A stretch of DNA of 42,816 bases from an uncultured Gordonibacter sp. GTDB lineage: Bacteria; Actinomycetota; Coriobacteriia; Coriobacteriales; Eggerthellaceae. Under the pieces are notes generated by a model, which searched no databases, was not told the origin of the DNA, and saw only the letters and a program-made list of their open reading frames with translations. Shown here piece by piece: positions 25,761-33,384 of the stretch. The translations under genes and the position numbers were made by a program. The DNA lies in NCBI GenBank assembly GCA_904420575.1, contig CAJFVW010000052.1, forward strand, positions 1 through 42,816. The letters run 5' to 3'. Within the stretch, counting starts at the first letter, position 1, and the number at the start of each line of letters is the position of its first letter.

Positions 25761-27383
25761 ATGTCTGGCATTTCGAGAAGAAGCTTCCTGACGGGGACGG
25801 GCCTGGCGGCAATGGGCTTGGCAGGCGCCGCGGCGTTGGCCGGCTGTGCGCCGGAAGCACCCGGGAAGGACAAGGGCGACGGCGCCGAAGGGCAGGCGCC
25901 CGCGCAGAAGAAGGAGCCGACCCAGACCAAGGAGGCCGACGTCGTGGTGGCCGGGCTGGGGGCGGCCGGCCTGCTGGCGGCATACGGTGCGGCCAGCAAG
26001 GGCGCGAAGGTCGTCGCCGTGGATGCCGCCTCGTCCATGGCCGGCACCACCAACACGCGCACGTCGGCCGCCTTCGCGGTAGGATCCTCGCTGCAGAAGC
26101 CGGCGCCCGAGCCCCTCACCATCGAGGAGTTCATGGACTACGTGAACGCGGGCACCAACTACCAGTCGAACAACAAGGCGCTGCGCAACGTCATCGAGGC
26201 ATCCGGGCGCGCGGTGGACGTGTTCGTGCAGGCGGGCATGCCGTTCAACGTGGATTTCTCGACCAGCAAGAAGAGCGATCCCATGATGGTGCGCGGCGGC
26301 TGCGTGTACGGCGTGGCCGGCGAGGAACGTGCCGCGTACTTCACCAAGATCGTCGACGACGCCGGTATAGAGTGCCTTTTCGACACGGCCGTGGAGACGC
26401 TGCTCTACGACGAGGCGGGAGTTGTCTCGGGCATCCAGTGCGTATCGGGCAAAGAGGTCATCGACGTCAAGGCGAAGGCCGTGGTGCTGGCTACGGGCGG
26501 CTTTCTGGGCAGTCCGGAAGAAACCGCCAAGCACTTTGCCGGAGCGAAGATCGTGAACATGGGCAACATGCTGAACACCGGCGCCGGCATACGCGCCGCC
26601 CAAGAGGCCGGCGCGCAGCTGGGCAAGTGCTTCAGCATCTCCATGAACGAGTACGGCGGCGCGAACGACAAGGCCACGCCCACCTATTCGTTCCGACCCA
26701 CCTCCGGCACGAACGAGGCTATGCGCCTGCCCGTTTTCGGCGGCATCCTTTTGGACAGCGAGGGAAACCGCTTCGTCAACGAGGGCATGATGTGCGAGAA
26801 GACCATGTTCTGCTGCGAGCCGCTCGTGCGGGAGTCCTACCACTACGCCGTGTGCGACGAGGCATTCATGAAGCGCTGGGAAAGCGAGCCCTTGCCCGCG
26901 TTTTTGGGCGATGCCCGCATGCAGGGCATGTTCGCCGACGTGTATGCCGCCGACATCCGCGAACAGTTCGACCGCGCCGTGGACGAGGGCTGGGCGTTCA
27001 AGGCCGACTCGCTGGCGGAACTGGCAGAGCGCTTTGACCTGCCGGGCTTGGAATCGTCCATCGAGGAGTATAACGGGTACTGCAAGGCAGGACGTGACGA
27101 GCAGTTCTTCAAGGATCCCAAGTACCTTGCCGCCATCGAGGAGGCGCCGTTCTACATCGTGGAATCCTTGCCGGCCGGCTGGCTGTCGCTCGGCGGCATC
27201 AAGTGCGACGGCCGCTGCCAGGCGGTCGACGCGAGCAACAAGGTCGTCTCCGGCCTGTTCGTGGCCGGTGCGGACGCCGACCTGTTCACCTCGCCCTACT
27301 ACGCTGCCGGATCGGCCAACGGCTTCGCCGTGGGTTCCGGCCTCATAGCCGGCGAAGCCGCCGCGGAAGCCGCGCTGGGCTAG
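25761..27383 (+). CDS. Tat lipoprotein FAD flavoenzyme (FAD_binding_2)
   Basis: 540 residues. R6-R7 (SRRSFLT) and the lipobox LAGC mark a Tat lipoprotein. A charged, Pro/Lys-rich linker (about 30-57) leads to the FAD domain, DVVVAGLGAAGLLAAYGAASKG. No FMN_bind domain is present, so electrons must come from a separate carrier. ATGGFLGS and GNRFVNEGMMCEKTMFCCEP are family segments. The catalytic arginine of fumarate reductases is not seen at the NEGMMCE stretch, where cysteines occur instead. The C terminus GLFVAGADADLF...YAAGSANGFAVGSGLIAGEAA closes the FAD site. It is divergent from the membrane LuxR gene, its probable regulator. The substrate is unknown, and the naming as fumarate reductase is not supported. 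Confidence 0.86.
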   Translation: MSGISRRSFLTGTGLAAMGLAGAAALAGCAPEAPGKDKGDGAEGQAPAQKKEPTQTKEADVVVAGLGAAGLLAAYGAASKGAKVVAVDAASSMAGTTNTRTSAAFAVGSSLQKPAPEPLTIEEFMDYVNAGTNYQSNNKALRNVIEASGRAVDVFVQAGMPFNVDFSTSKKSDPMMVRGGCVYGVAGEERAAYFTKIVDDAGIECLFDTAVETLLYDEAGVVSGIQCVSGKEVIDVKAKAVVLATGGFLGSPEETAKHFAGAKIVNMGNMLNTGAGIRAAQEAGAQLGKCFSISMNEYGGANDKATPTYSFRPTSGTNEAMRLPVFGGILLDSEGNRFVNEGMMCEKTMFCCEPLVRESYHYAVCDEAFMKRWESEPLPAFLGDARMQGMFADVYAADIREQFDRAVDEGWAFKADSLAELAERFDLPGLESSIEEYNGYCKAGRDEQFFKDPKYLAAIEEAPFYIVESLPAGWLSLGGIKCDGRCQAVDASNKVVSGLFVAGADADLFTSPYYAAGSANGFAVGSGLIAGEAAAEAALG

Positions 27384-27424
27384 GAACGCCGCCCGAATGC
27401 GCGCAGCGCGCGCGGTTTGCAAAC

Positions 27425-27458
27425 AGGCGGGGGTACGGGACGCTCCCCCTCCCCGCCT
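27425..27458. terminator. Bidirectional hairpin between convergent genes
   Basis: AGGCGGGG (27425-27432) pairs with CCCCGCCT (27451-27458). It lies between the flavoprotein stop and the LysR stop. There is also a perfect 15-base palindrome (7-bp arms, single central base) at 27530-27544 over the LysR stop codon. Confidence 0.45.
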
Positions 27459-27540
27459 TGCCTTCGAAAGGGACATGCGGGCACGGCCTGCGGCCCCTTC
27501 CGCCCGCCGCGAGAAGCCAGGACCCTCGCTTAGAGCAGCT

Positions 27541-28503
27541 CTAACCCCACGCCATGCCGTCCAGCGGATGCTTCGCGAAGTACGCCTCGCACGTCTCTTC
27601 GATGCAGCGCCGGAACCGCTCGACGTACCGGGCCGCCCCGTCTTCCAGCCCTGCCCGGCGCGAATGCACGAAGCCCACCGAGAACGTGACCGACCGCTCG
27701 ATGGGAATGAACAGAAGCCCGCTGGGATTGGGGTTCAAAAAGTCGCTGAACGAATCCGAGAACGTGACGGCACGTCCGCCCTGCACGTACTCGTCGATGA
27801 GCGGGATGTTCGAGGCATGCATGATGACGTTCTGGAAAGGGTGCGCCGCGAACATCTCCGCCAGGATGGCGTCCAGGATGGGCTCGTTGTAGCACGCGAT
27901 GGGAAGGCGGGCCACCTCGGCCACCGTCATGGAGCGCTTGCGCGGCGAAAGCAGGTCCTTCGTGCCCACCACGCCCATGCACGACCGGAACAGCGGCACG
28001 TATTCAACGTCGGGGTTGTGCAAAAGGCAGGCGAGCATGCGGTCCGGAAGGCAGACGATGGCCGGGGGTTTCGGCTCGCCTCCCCCCGAGACGAGGTCCC
28101 CGACGATGTCGGGCAGGCTCTTCTCCACCAGCACCGCGTCGCGCAGGCCGTAGGCGTACAGTTCGTCCTTCATGAGGGAGAACAGGCCGCCCGACACGAA
28201 CGGCATGACCATGACCTCGATCTTTTCCGCGTCTTCCGCCGTGCGCGCGAAGCGCAGCATGGCCTCTTTCGCGGCGTCGTGGGCGTCCACGCATCGGCGC
28301 GCCAAGGGGGCGAAGGCGCGGCCGGCCTCGGTGAGGTGCACGTTCTTGCCCGACCGCTCGAACAGATCCACGCCCAACTCCTTCTCGAGCGCCTGCACGG
28401 CCTTGCTCAGCCCCTGCTGCGAGATATACAGCTTGCGGGCAGCCAGAGAGAACGAGCCGAACTGGGCGATTTCCAGAAAGTACCTCAGAGACTCTATGCG
28501 CAT
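27541..28503 (-). CDS. LysR-family transcriptional regulator
   Basis: 320 residues. The start at 28503 gives the canonical LysR N terminus MRIESLRYFLEIAQFGSFSLAARKLYISQQGLSKAVQALEKELG (winged helix, 1-60). Residues about 90-300 are the effector-binding domain. An ATG at 28539 is also in frame but has a poor ribosome site and would place a run of nine G (C at 28508-28516 on the plus strand) inside the coding region. With the start used here the G run lies just in front of the ATG, where it would serve as or alter the ribosome site. It is divergent from the Mo/W enzyme at 28886 and is its likely regulator. Confidence 0.9.
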   Translation of the reverse strand: MRIESLRYFLEIAQFGSFSLAARKLYISQQGLSKAVQALEKELGVDLFERSGKNVHLTEAGRAFAPLARRCVDAHDAAKEAMLRFARTAEDAEKIEVMVMPFVSGGLFSLMKDELYAYGLRDAVLVEKSLPDIVGDLVSGGGEPKPPAIVCLPDRMLACLLHNPDVEYVPLFRSCMGVVGTKDLLSPRKRSMTVAEVARLPIACYNEPILDAILAEMFAAHPFQNVIMHASNIPLIDEYVQGGRAVTFSDSFSDFLNPNPSGLLFIPIERSVTFSVGFVHSRRAGLEDGAARYVERFRRCIEETCEAYFAKHPLDGMAWG

Positions 28504-28885
28504 GCGACCCCCCCCCGCTTTCCGCCCTATGAGACCCATGGTCATCATAGCAAATCCAGGGCCCTTCCGCAGGGCGCGCACCCTGCCCGTCCTGCGGTTC
28601 CCGCCGGAGGCAGGGCGACATGCCACGACGCTCATCGCCGACGCGTGCCGCCCGAGGCAGCGGCGCGTCCATGCCGCCTGTCGTGCCCGCTGCCAACCGA
28701 CAGTTGTGGAGTGCGGACGCTTTTCTGTTGGACGGCACGGCCGCAGCGACGTAGCATGGAGAAAGCAGTGCGGCGGGCGCTTTGCGTTGTGCGGCGCCCG
28801 CCACGCCAACGCTCGAGGGGATCTCGGGGAAAGGAGGTTCGAGGTCCGCACGGACGAGCTTTCTGTGACGAGAGAAGGAGCGGCA
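28504..28885. other. Divergent control region, LysR / Mo-W enzyme
   Basis: 382 bases without a gene. It contains the nine-base C run at 28508-28516 and a 9-bp hairpin (28772-28780 with 28794-28802) in the probable leader of the Mo/W enzyme gene. A LysR box cannot be singled out by eye. Confidence 0.35.
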
Positions 28886-31069
28886 ATGGCGATCAAAAAG
28901 ACCAGGACGCAATGCACCACCTGCCACGCACGGTGCGGGGTCTTCGTGTATTCCGACGAGGACAACAACATCGTCAAGATCGAAGGTGACCCTGAAAACC
29001 CGAAGTCGTTCGGCGTCGTGTGCGGCGCGGGCATGTCGCAGCGCGAGATCCACAACAACGTCGAGGGGCGCATCCTGTACCCCATGAAGCGCGCCGGCGA
29101 GCGCGGCGAAGGGAAGTGGGAGCGCATCACCTGGGACGAGGCGCTCGACCTGCTGGCCGACAACTGCAAGCGCATCGCGGCCGAATACGGCCCCGAGGCC
29201 ATCGTCACCGGGCAGGGCACCGGCCGCACGTCGAACCACTGGCACGTCCGGCTGAACTCGTCCTTGGGGCTGGAAGGCTGGTCGCTCGTCCCCACCCACG
29301 TGTGCCTCATGCCCCACATCCTGCCGAACGCCATCAGCATGGGCATCTACTCGCCCGCCGCGGGCGACCTGGGCAACTCGAACACCATCGTGCTGTGGGG
29401 GCAGAACCCCGCCATGGAGCGCGCGTTCACGAAGCTCATGTACGCCCGCCAGGACGCCGGTGCGAACCTCATCGTCGTAGACACGCGCTACCAGGACATG
29501 TCGAAGCATGCCGACCTGGCCATCCAGCCGCGGCCCGGCACCGACGCGGCCCTGGCGCTCGGCATCATCCGCGAGGTCGTCAAGAACGGTTGGTACGACC
29601 AGGACTGGATCGACAACTGGACCTACGGCTTCGACGAGCTGGTGGAACGCGTGGAGGAATGGACGCCGGAGAAGGTGGCCGAGGTCTGCCAGATAGATGC
29701 GGACGACGTGCGCACGGCGGCGCGCATGATGGGCACGGGCGGCCCCGTGGGCATGATGATAGGCCTGGGGCCGGGCTGCATGCATTCCAACGCCATCCAG
29801 AACGGCCGCGCCATCGCCTGCCTGCAGGGGCTGCTCGGCTGGATAGACGTGCCGGGCGGCGTGAGCGTGCCGCTCTCGTTCTCCGTCATGCTGGACGACA
29901 AGATCACGCTGTGGGATTCTGCGAAGGACCCTGGGCGCCCCGACCTGTTCACGTTCGGCGGCGAGGAACATCCGCTGTACAAGTCGTTCGGCCGGTCGAA
30001 CGACCCGCACGCCACGTTCGAGGCCATCATCACCGGCAAGCCGCGCCCCGTGAAGGCGTTCATCGCCATCGCCAACGACCCGCTTCTGTGCTACGAGAAC
30101 ACGAACCTCACGTACGAGGCCATGACCTCGCCGAACCTGGAGTTCATCGCCGTCAAGGACTTCTACTTCTCGCCCACCGCCAAGCTGGCCGACCTGGTGC
30201 TGCCCTCGGCGGACTGGTCGGAGCGCTGCACGTACGACGAAGAGATCGACGGCAACCTCATCCTCGCCTTCGACCAGGCGGTCGAGGCCCCCGGCGAATG
30301 CTGGGACGACTGGAAGTTCTTCCTGGAATGGGGCAAGCGCATCAAGCCGGAAGACTGGCCGTGGGAAAACGAGAAGGAAATGGTGCTCTGGCGCCTGAAG
30401 GAGTTCTACGACTTCGACCTGACGTGGGACGAGTTCCAGGCCGTGCCCGTTCGCTCAACCGAGCCGGGCGGCCAGGCCGGCGAGCCCGTGTACAAGAAGT
30501 ACGAGAAGGGCATGCTGCGCCCCGACGGCCAGCCCGGGTTCCCCACCACCACCGGCCGCATCGAGTTCTTCTGCCCCACCATGCAGGCCTTCGGCTACGA
30601 CCCGCTGCCCGACTACACCGAGCCGGCGGAAAGCCCCCTAAGCCAGCCCGAGCTGGCCAAGGAATACCCGCTCATCCTGACCACCGGCCACCGCGTGTAC
30701 TCGTTCTTCCATTCGGCATGGACGAACATCCCGGCCCAGCGCAAGCTATACCCCGATCCCTTCGCGGTCGTGCATCCCGACGATGCGAAAGCCTACGGCA
30801 TCACCGACGGCGAGTGGATCACCATCTCGTCGCCGCGCGGCCACATCATCTCGAAGGCGCTCGTGTCGCGCGAGACGAAGAAGGGCGTCGTGTGCGTGCC
30901 GCGTCCCGGCTGGCGCGACGAATGCCCCGAGCTGGGGCTGCCCGGCTACGGCTGGGACAAGGCGAACGGGAACATCCTGGTTCCGTCCGTGCCGGCCGAG
31001 CCCGGCTACGGGGCGACGCCCATGCGCTCGTCGCTGTGCAAGATAGAATCCGGAAGGGGTGACCTGTGA
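28886..31069 (+). CDS. Cytoplasmic Mo/W-bis-MGD oxidoreductase, acetylene hydratase-like size
   Basis: 727 residues. The ATG at 28886 has a GAAGGAG site. No Tat signal. C10, C13, C17 and C46 hold a [4Fe-4S] cluster. C140 (THVCLMPH) is the probable Mo or W ligand. WDEALDLLADNCKRIAAEYGPEAIVTGQGTGR is the superfamily signature. Length and cysteine positions are close to those of acetylene hydratase (about 730 residues, ligand at 141). However, the catalytic aspartate beside the second cluster cysteine is H14 here, so that activity is not predicted. The C-terminal MGD domain includes LVLPSADWSER and ILTTGHRVYSF. It overlaps the ferredoxin gene by one base (TGATG). The reaction is unknown. Confidence 0.87.
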   Translation: MAIKKTRTQCTTCHARCGVFVYSDEDNNIVKIEGDPENPKSFGVVCGAGMSQREIHNNVEGRILYPMKRAGERGEGKWERITWDEALDLLADNCKRIAAEYGPEAIVTGQGTGRTSNHWHVRLNSSLGLEGWSLVPTHVCLMPHILPNAISMGIYSPAAGDLGNSNTIVLWGQNPAMERAFTKLMYARQDAGANLIVVDTRYQDMSKHADLAIQPRPGTDAALALGIIREVVKNGWYDQDWIDNWTYGFDELVERVEEWTPEKVAEVCQIDADDVRTAARMMGTGGPVGMMIGLGPGCMHSNAIQNGRAIACLQGLLGWIDVPGGVSVPLSFSVMLDDKITLWDSAKDPGRPDLFTFGGEEHPLYKSFGRSNDPHATFEAIITGKPRPVKAFIAIANDPLLCYENTNLTYEAMTSPNLEFIAVKDFYFSPTAKLADLVLPSADWSERCTYDEEIDGNLILAFDQAVEAPGECWDDWKFFLEWGKRIKPEDWPWENEKEMVLWRLKEFYDFDLTWDEFQAVPVRSTEPGGQAGEPVYKKYEKGMLRPDGQPGFPTTTGRIEFFCPTMQAFGYDPLPDYTEPAESPLSQPELAKEYPLILTTGHRVYSFFHSAWTNIPAQRKLYPDPFAVVHPDDAKAYGITDGEWITISSPRGHIISKALVSRETKKGVVCVPRPGWRDECPELGLPGYGWDKANGNILVPSVPAEPGYGATPMRSSLCKIESGRGDL

Positions 31070-31404
31070 TGAAGAGGATCGACGGAGAAGGCATCGCCCT
31101 GCTGCTCGACCTGGACGACTGCACCGGCTGCTTCGGCTGCGAGGCAGCCTGCCGCGAAACGCACCGCTACCCCTATGACGAGGACTGGATGCGCACGCTG
31201 CGCCGGGAGCCCTTCGTGGTGGACGGCAAGCTGCGCCAGTACCACCTGGTGGCGCCCGTGCTGGACAAGTGCCGCGCCTGCTACGACGACGACCCCGAGC
31301 CCCTGTGCGTGACGGGATGCCCTGCCGGCGCGCTCAAGATAGGGTCGCTCGCGGACATGGCGCGCGAGGCCGAGGGGCGGCACTGCACCATCTTCACCGC
31401 CTAG
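31069..31404 (+). CDS. Small two-cluster ferredoxin-like subunit
   Basis: 111 residues from the ATG at 31069. A GTG at 31066 is the alternative, and GGAAGGGG precedes both. Eight cysteines form two [4Fe-4S] sites: CTGCFGCEAAC near the N terminus and CRACYDDDPEPLCVTGC near the middle. It is a shortened relative of DmsB-type electron-transfer subunits, with no membrane helix. The one-base stop/start overlap with the Mo/W enzyme implies coupled translation and a heterodimer. Confidence 0.9.
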   Translation: MKRIDGEGIALLLDLDDCTGCFGCEAACRETHRYPYDEDWMRTLRREPFVVDGKLRQYHLVAPVLDKCRACYDDDPEPLCVTGCPAGALKIGSLADMAREAEGRHCTIFTA

Positions 31405-31425
31405 GCGCGACGCCCTGGCCGAAAA

Positions 31426-31453
31426 CCCGCGGCGGGCGCCAGTCCGCCGCGGG
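31426..31453 (+). terminator. Hairpin after the ferredoxin gene
   Basis: CCCGCGGCGG (31426-31435) pairs perfectly with CCGCCGCGGG (31444-31453) around an 8-nt loop, 22 bases past the stop. No U run, so termination may be partial and the MFS gene could be cotranscribed. Confidence 0.5.
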
Positions 31454-31557
31454 GCCGTTCCAAGCAGGTTCGCCCCTGTTGTAGCATGTTGCGCCCTGAT
31501 ACCGGCGAGCCTGCCTGTCCCCTGCCGTTTCGAAGCGTTTCGAAGGAGGGTTCGTTC

Positions 31558-32898
31558 ATGGATGCAACCAAGAGCAGGCGGCCCGCCATGGCCGCCGTCG
31601 GGTGCGCCATCATCCTGGCAACCGGCATCGGGTCCACCTCGGTGCTCAACGCCATCACGCCGCTTCTGATAGAAGGCATGGGCACCACGGTGACCGACTA
31701 TGCCTTCGGCCCCATGCTGGCCACCATCTTCGCGTTCGTGGGAAGCCTGATCGGCGCGAAGTTCATCACGAAGATCGGCGCGCGGAAATGCCTGCTGATA
31801 GGCACCGTCTGCGTCACCGTGGTGCTGTGCCTCATAGCCACCGCCACCAACACCGTGCTGTGGTACGTGGCCAACGTCATCAACGGCGTGGTGCTGGCCA
31901 TCGGCGCCCACGCGGCCGCCGCCGGCGTGCTGGCGGAGCACTACGGGCCCCGCACGCCGTCGGTGTTCGGCGTGGTCATCGGCGTCATGAGCTTCCTGGT
32001 GGCCGGCGAGGTGTTCGTCGAGTCGCTCATGCTGGGCGCCATGGACTACCGCACCATCGTCTACGTGTTCGCCGCGGCCGTGCTGGTGCTGGGCCTGTTC
32101 TCCAACCTGGTGCTCATCGGCAAGCTGCCTTCCGAGCGCGCCAAGGGCGCGGCGGCTTCGGCTCCCGAAGCGGCGCCCGGCGACGCCCCCGCACCCGAAG
32201 CCGCTGGCGCCGAGCAGGCGGAAGAGCCCGCCGGCATCACGCTGCACGACGCGTTGCGCTCGCCCGCGCTCTACCTGTTCTTCCTGGCCATGGTGCTGGC
32301 CTCGTTCCCCATCAACGGGTACTCGGCCTACGCCTCCTACTTCTTCGTGGGCAACGGCATGACGGCCTCGTTCGCGGCCACGCTCCTTTCGGTGTTCGCC
32401 GTCATCGTGGCGCTCATCAGCCTGGTGTCCGGCACCGTGTCCAAGAAGCTGGGCGCGTCGGTCACGTCCGTCATCATCTTCGTCGGCTTCGCGGCCGGCG
32501 TGTTCCTCATGGTCACGTGGACGAGCAACGGCGCGCTGCCCATCGCGTTCGCCAGCCTGGTGCTGTGCGCGCTCATCGGCCCCGTGCAGATCCTGCCCGC
32601 GCTGTTCATACCCCAGCTGTTCGGGATGAAGGACTACACGTCCATCAACGCCTTCGGCATGGGCGGCTTCTACCTGGGCGACGCCGCCGTGTTCGTCATC
32701 GTGGCGGCCGTCATGCAGAACCTGGGCTTCAACATGGGCTTCATCGTGCTCGCCGGCTGCGGCGTGGCGGCCCTGGTCCTGTTCCTTCTGGCCATAGCCA
32801 CGAGCCCCATCAAACGCATGAAGAAGCCTCAGGCGGCCCGCGCCGCCACGCTCGCGCCCACGCCGGAGGACGCCCCCGCGCCGGAGCCGCAGGCCTGA
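31558..32898 (+). CDS. MFS transporter, oxalate/formate antiporter-like
   Basis: 446 residues with a GAAGGAGGG site. About 12 helices in two halves are joined by a long Ala/Pro/Glu-rich loop (about 198-225). The N-terminal half has the MFS turn SLIGAKFITKIGARKCLLIG, and the C-terminal half VSGTVSKKLGASVTS. The OxlT-like organization suggests a carrier of small organic acids. It lies 153 bases after the ferredoxin gene in the same direction, so it probably serves the Mo/W enzyme. The tail (last ~25 residues) is Pro/Ala-rich. The substrate is unknown. Confidence 0.85.
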   Translation: MDATKSRRPAMAAVGCAIILATGIGSTSVLNAITPLLIEGMGTTVTDYAFGPMLATIFAFVGSLIGAKFITKIGARKCLLIGTVCVTVVLCLIATATNTVLWYVANVINGVVLAIGAHAAAAGVLAEHYGPRTPSVFGVVIGVMSFLVAGEVFVESLMLGAMDYRTIVYVFAAAVLVLGLFSNLVLIGKLPSERAKGAAASAPEAAPGDAPAPEAAGAEQAEEPAGITLHDALRSPALYLFFLAMVLASFPINGYSAYASYFFVGNGMTASFAATLLSVFAVIVALISLVSGTVSKKLGASVTSVIIFVGFAAGVFLMVTWTSNGALPIAFASLVLCALIGPVQILPALFIPQLFGMKDYTSINAFGMGGFYLGDAAVFVIVAAVMQNLGFNMGFIVLAGCGVAALVLFLLAIATSPIKRMKKPQAARAATLAPTPEDAPAPEPQA

Positions 32899-32899
32899 A

Positions 32900-33015
32900 C
32901 CTGCCGCAGTGCGAGCGGCGGGTCCGAGCTTGCGGTAGCGCGAACCGCCAGCCAGATCCTGCCACAACACGTATCGCGGGCTCGGACCTGCGGTAGCGTT
33001 AACCGCTTGCCCGAG
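32900..33015. repeat. Four tandem degenerate 29-bp units with internal dyads
   Basis: Units begin at 32900, 32929, 32958 and 32987, exactly 29 bases apart. Units 2 and 4 contain GCGGT-N7-ACCGC. Unit 1 contains GCCGC-N7-GCGGC, a different sequence that keeps the pairing. Unit 3 is the most diverged. The pattern fits four hairpins in a transcript or four protein-binding dyads. Confidence 0.65.
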
Positions 33016-33115
33016 CCCGCCGCCGCAGGCAGCCCTCCTTTTGCACAGATGGGGCTTCCTGCGGACAGGCGCTTCTACCCCCCCCTTTTTTTTATTTTCT
33101 CTTTTCTTCATCTTC

Positions 33116-33142
33116 AAGGCCGCATCCCCCGATGCGGCCTTT
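33116..33142 (+). terminator. Rho-independent terminator of the MFS gene
   Basis: An 11-bp stem pairs 33116-33126 with 33131-33141 around CCCC and is followed by a pyrimidine run. A long T-rich stretch precedes it. Confidence 0.6.
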
Positions 33143-33212
33143 CCCTTCCTGCAAGGGCTTGTTGGGCGCTTCCCGCATGCAATAGTGGCGTCCGTGTGCG
33201 CCCAATGTTGTG

Positions 33213-33242
33213 CTGACCGGGCCCCGCCCTTCCTCCTATACT
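33213..33242 (+). promoter_or_regulatory. Promoter of the DMSO-reductase-type operon
   Basis: CTGACC (33213-33218), an 18-base spacer and TATACT (33237-33242) precede the operon by about 140 bases. The ten bases TATACTGCAA recur at 36413. Confidence 0.45.
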
Positions 33243-33384
33243 GCAAGCGGCCGCACGTCCAGGGGAATCCAGGGACGCAGCAGCCCCCGGCCGCAGGCAG
33301 GCGAAGGCGCCCTGCCGGACATGGGCGGGACAGGCGGCGCCGCCACACGCGGGCCGCACGACGGAAGAACGAGGGAGGAGAAGC

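Larger units (their letters stand above)
32899..33384. other. Gap before the DMSO-reductase-type operon
   Basis: 486 bases with no gene. In order it holds a 29-bp-period repeat array starting one base after the MFS stop (32900-33015), a pyrimidine tract with C8 followed by T8 (33078-33093), a terminator (33116-33142), a small inverted repeat TTGGGCGC/GCGCCCAA (33162-33169 and 33198-33205), and a promoter (33213-33242). Confidence 0.5.

Noticed and set aside
14767-27383. Naming the flavoproteins fumarate reductases
   Set aside because: None retains the full set of fumarate-binding residues by eye. Only the flavoprotein superfamily is supported.
28886-31069. Naming the Mo/W enzyme acetylene hydratase
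   Set aside because: The catalytic aspartate position holds histidine, and a redox partner gene overlaps it.
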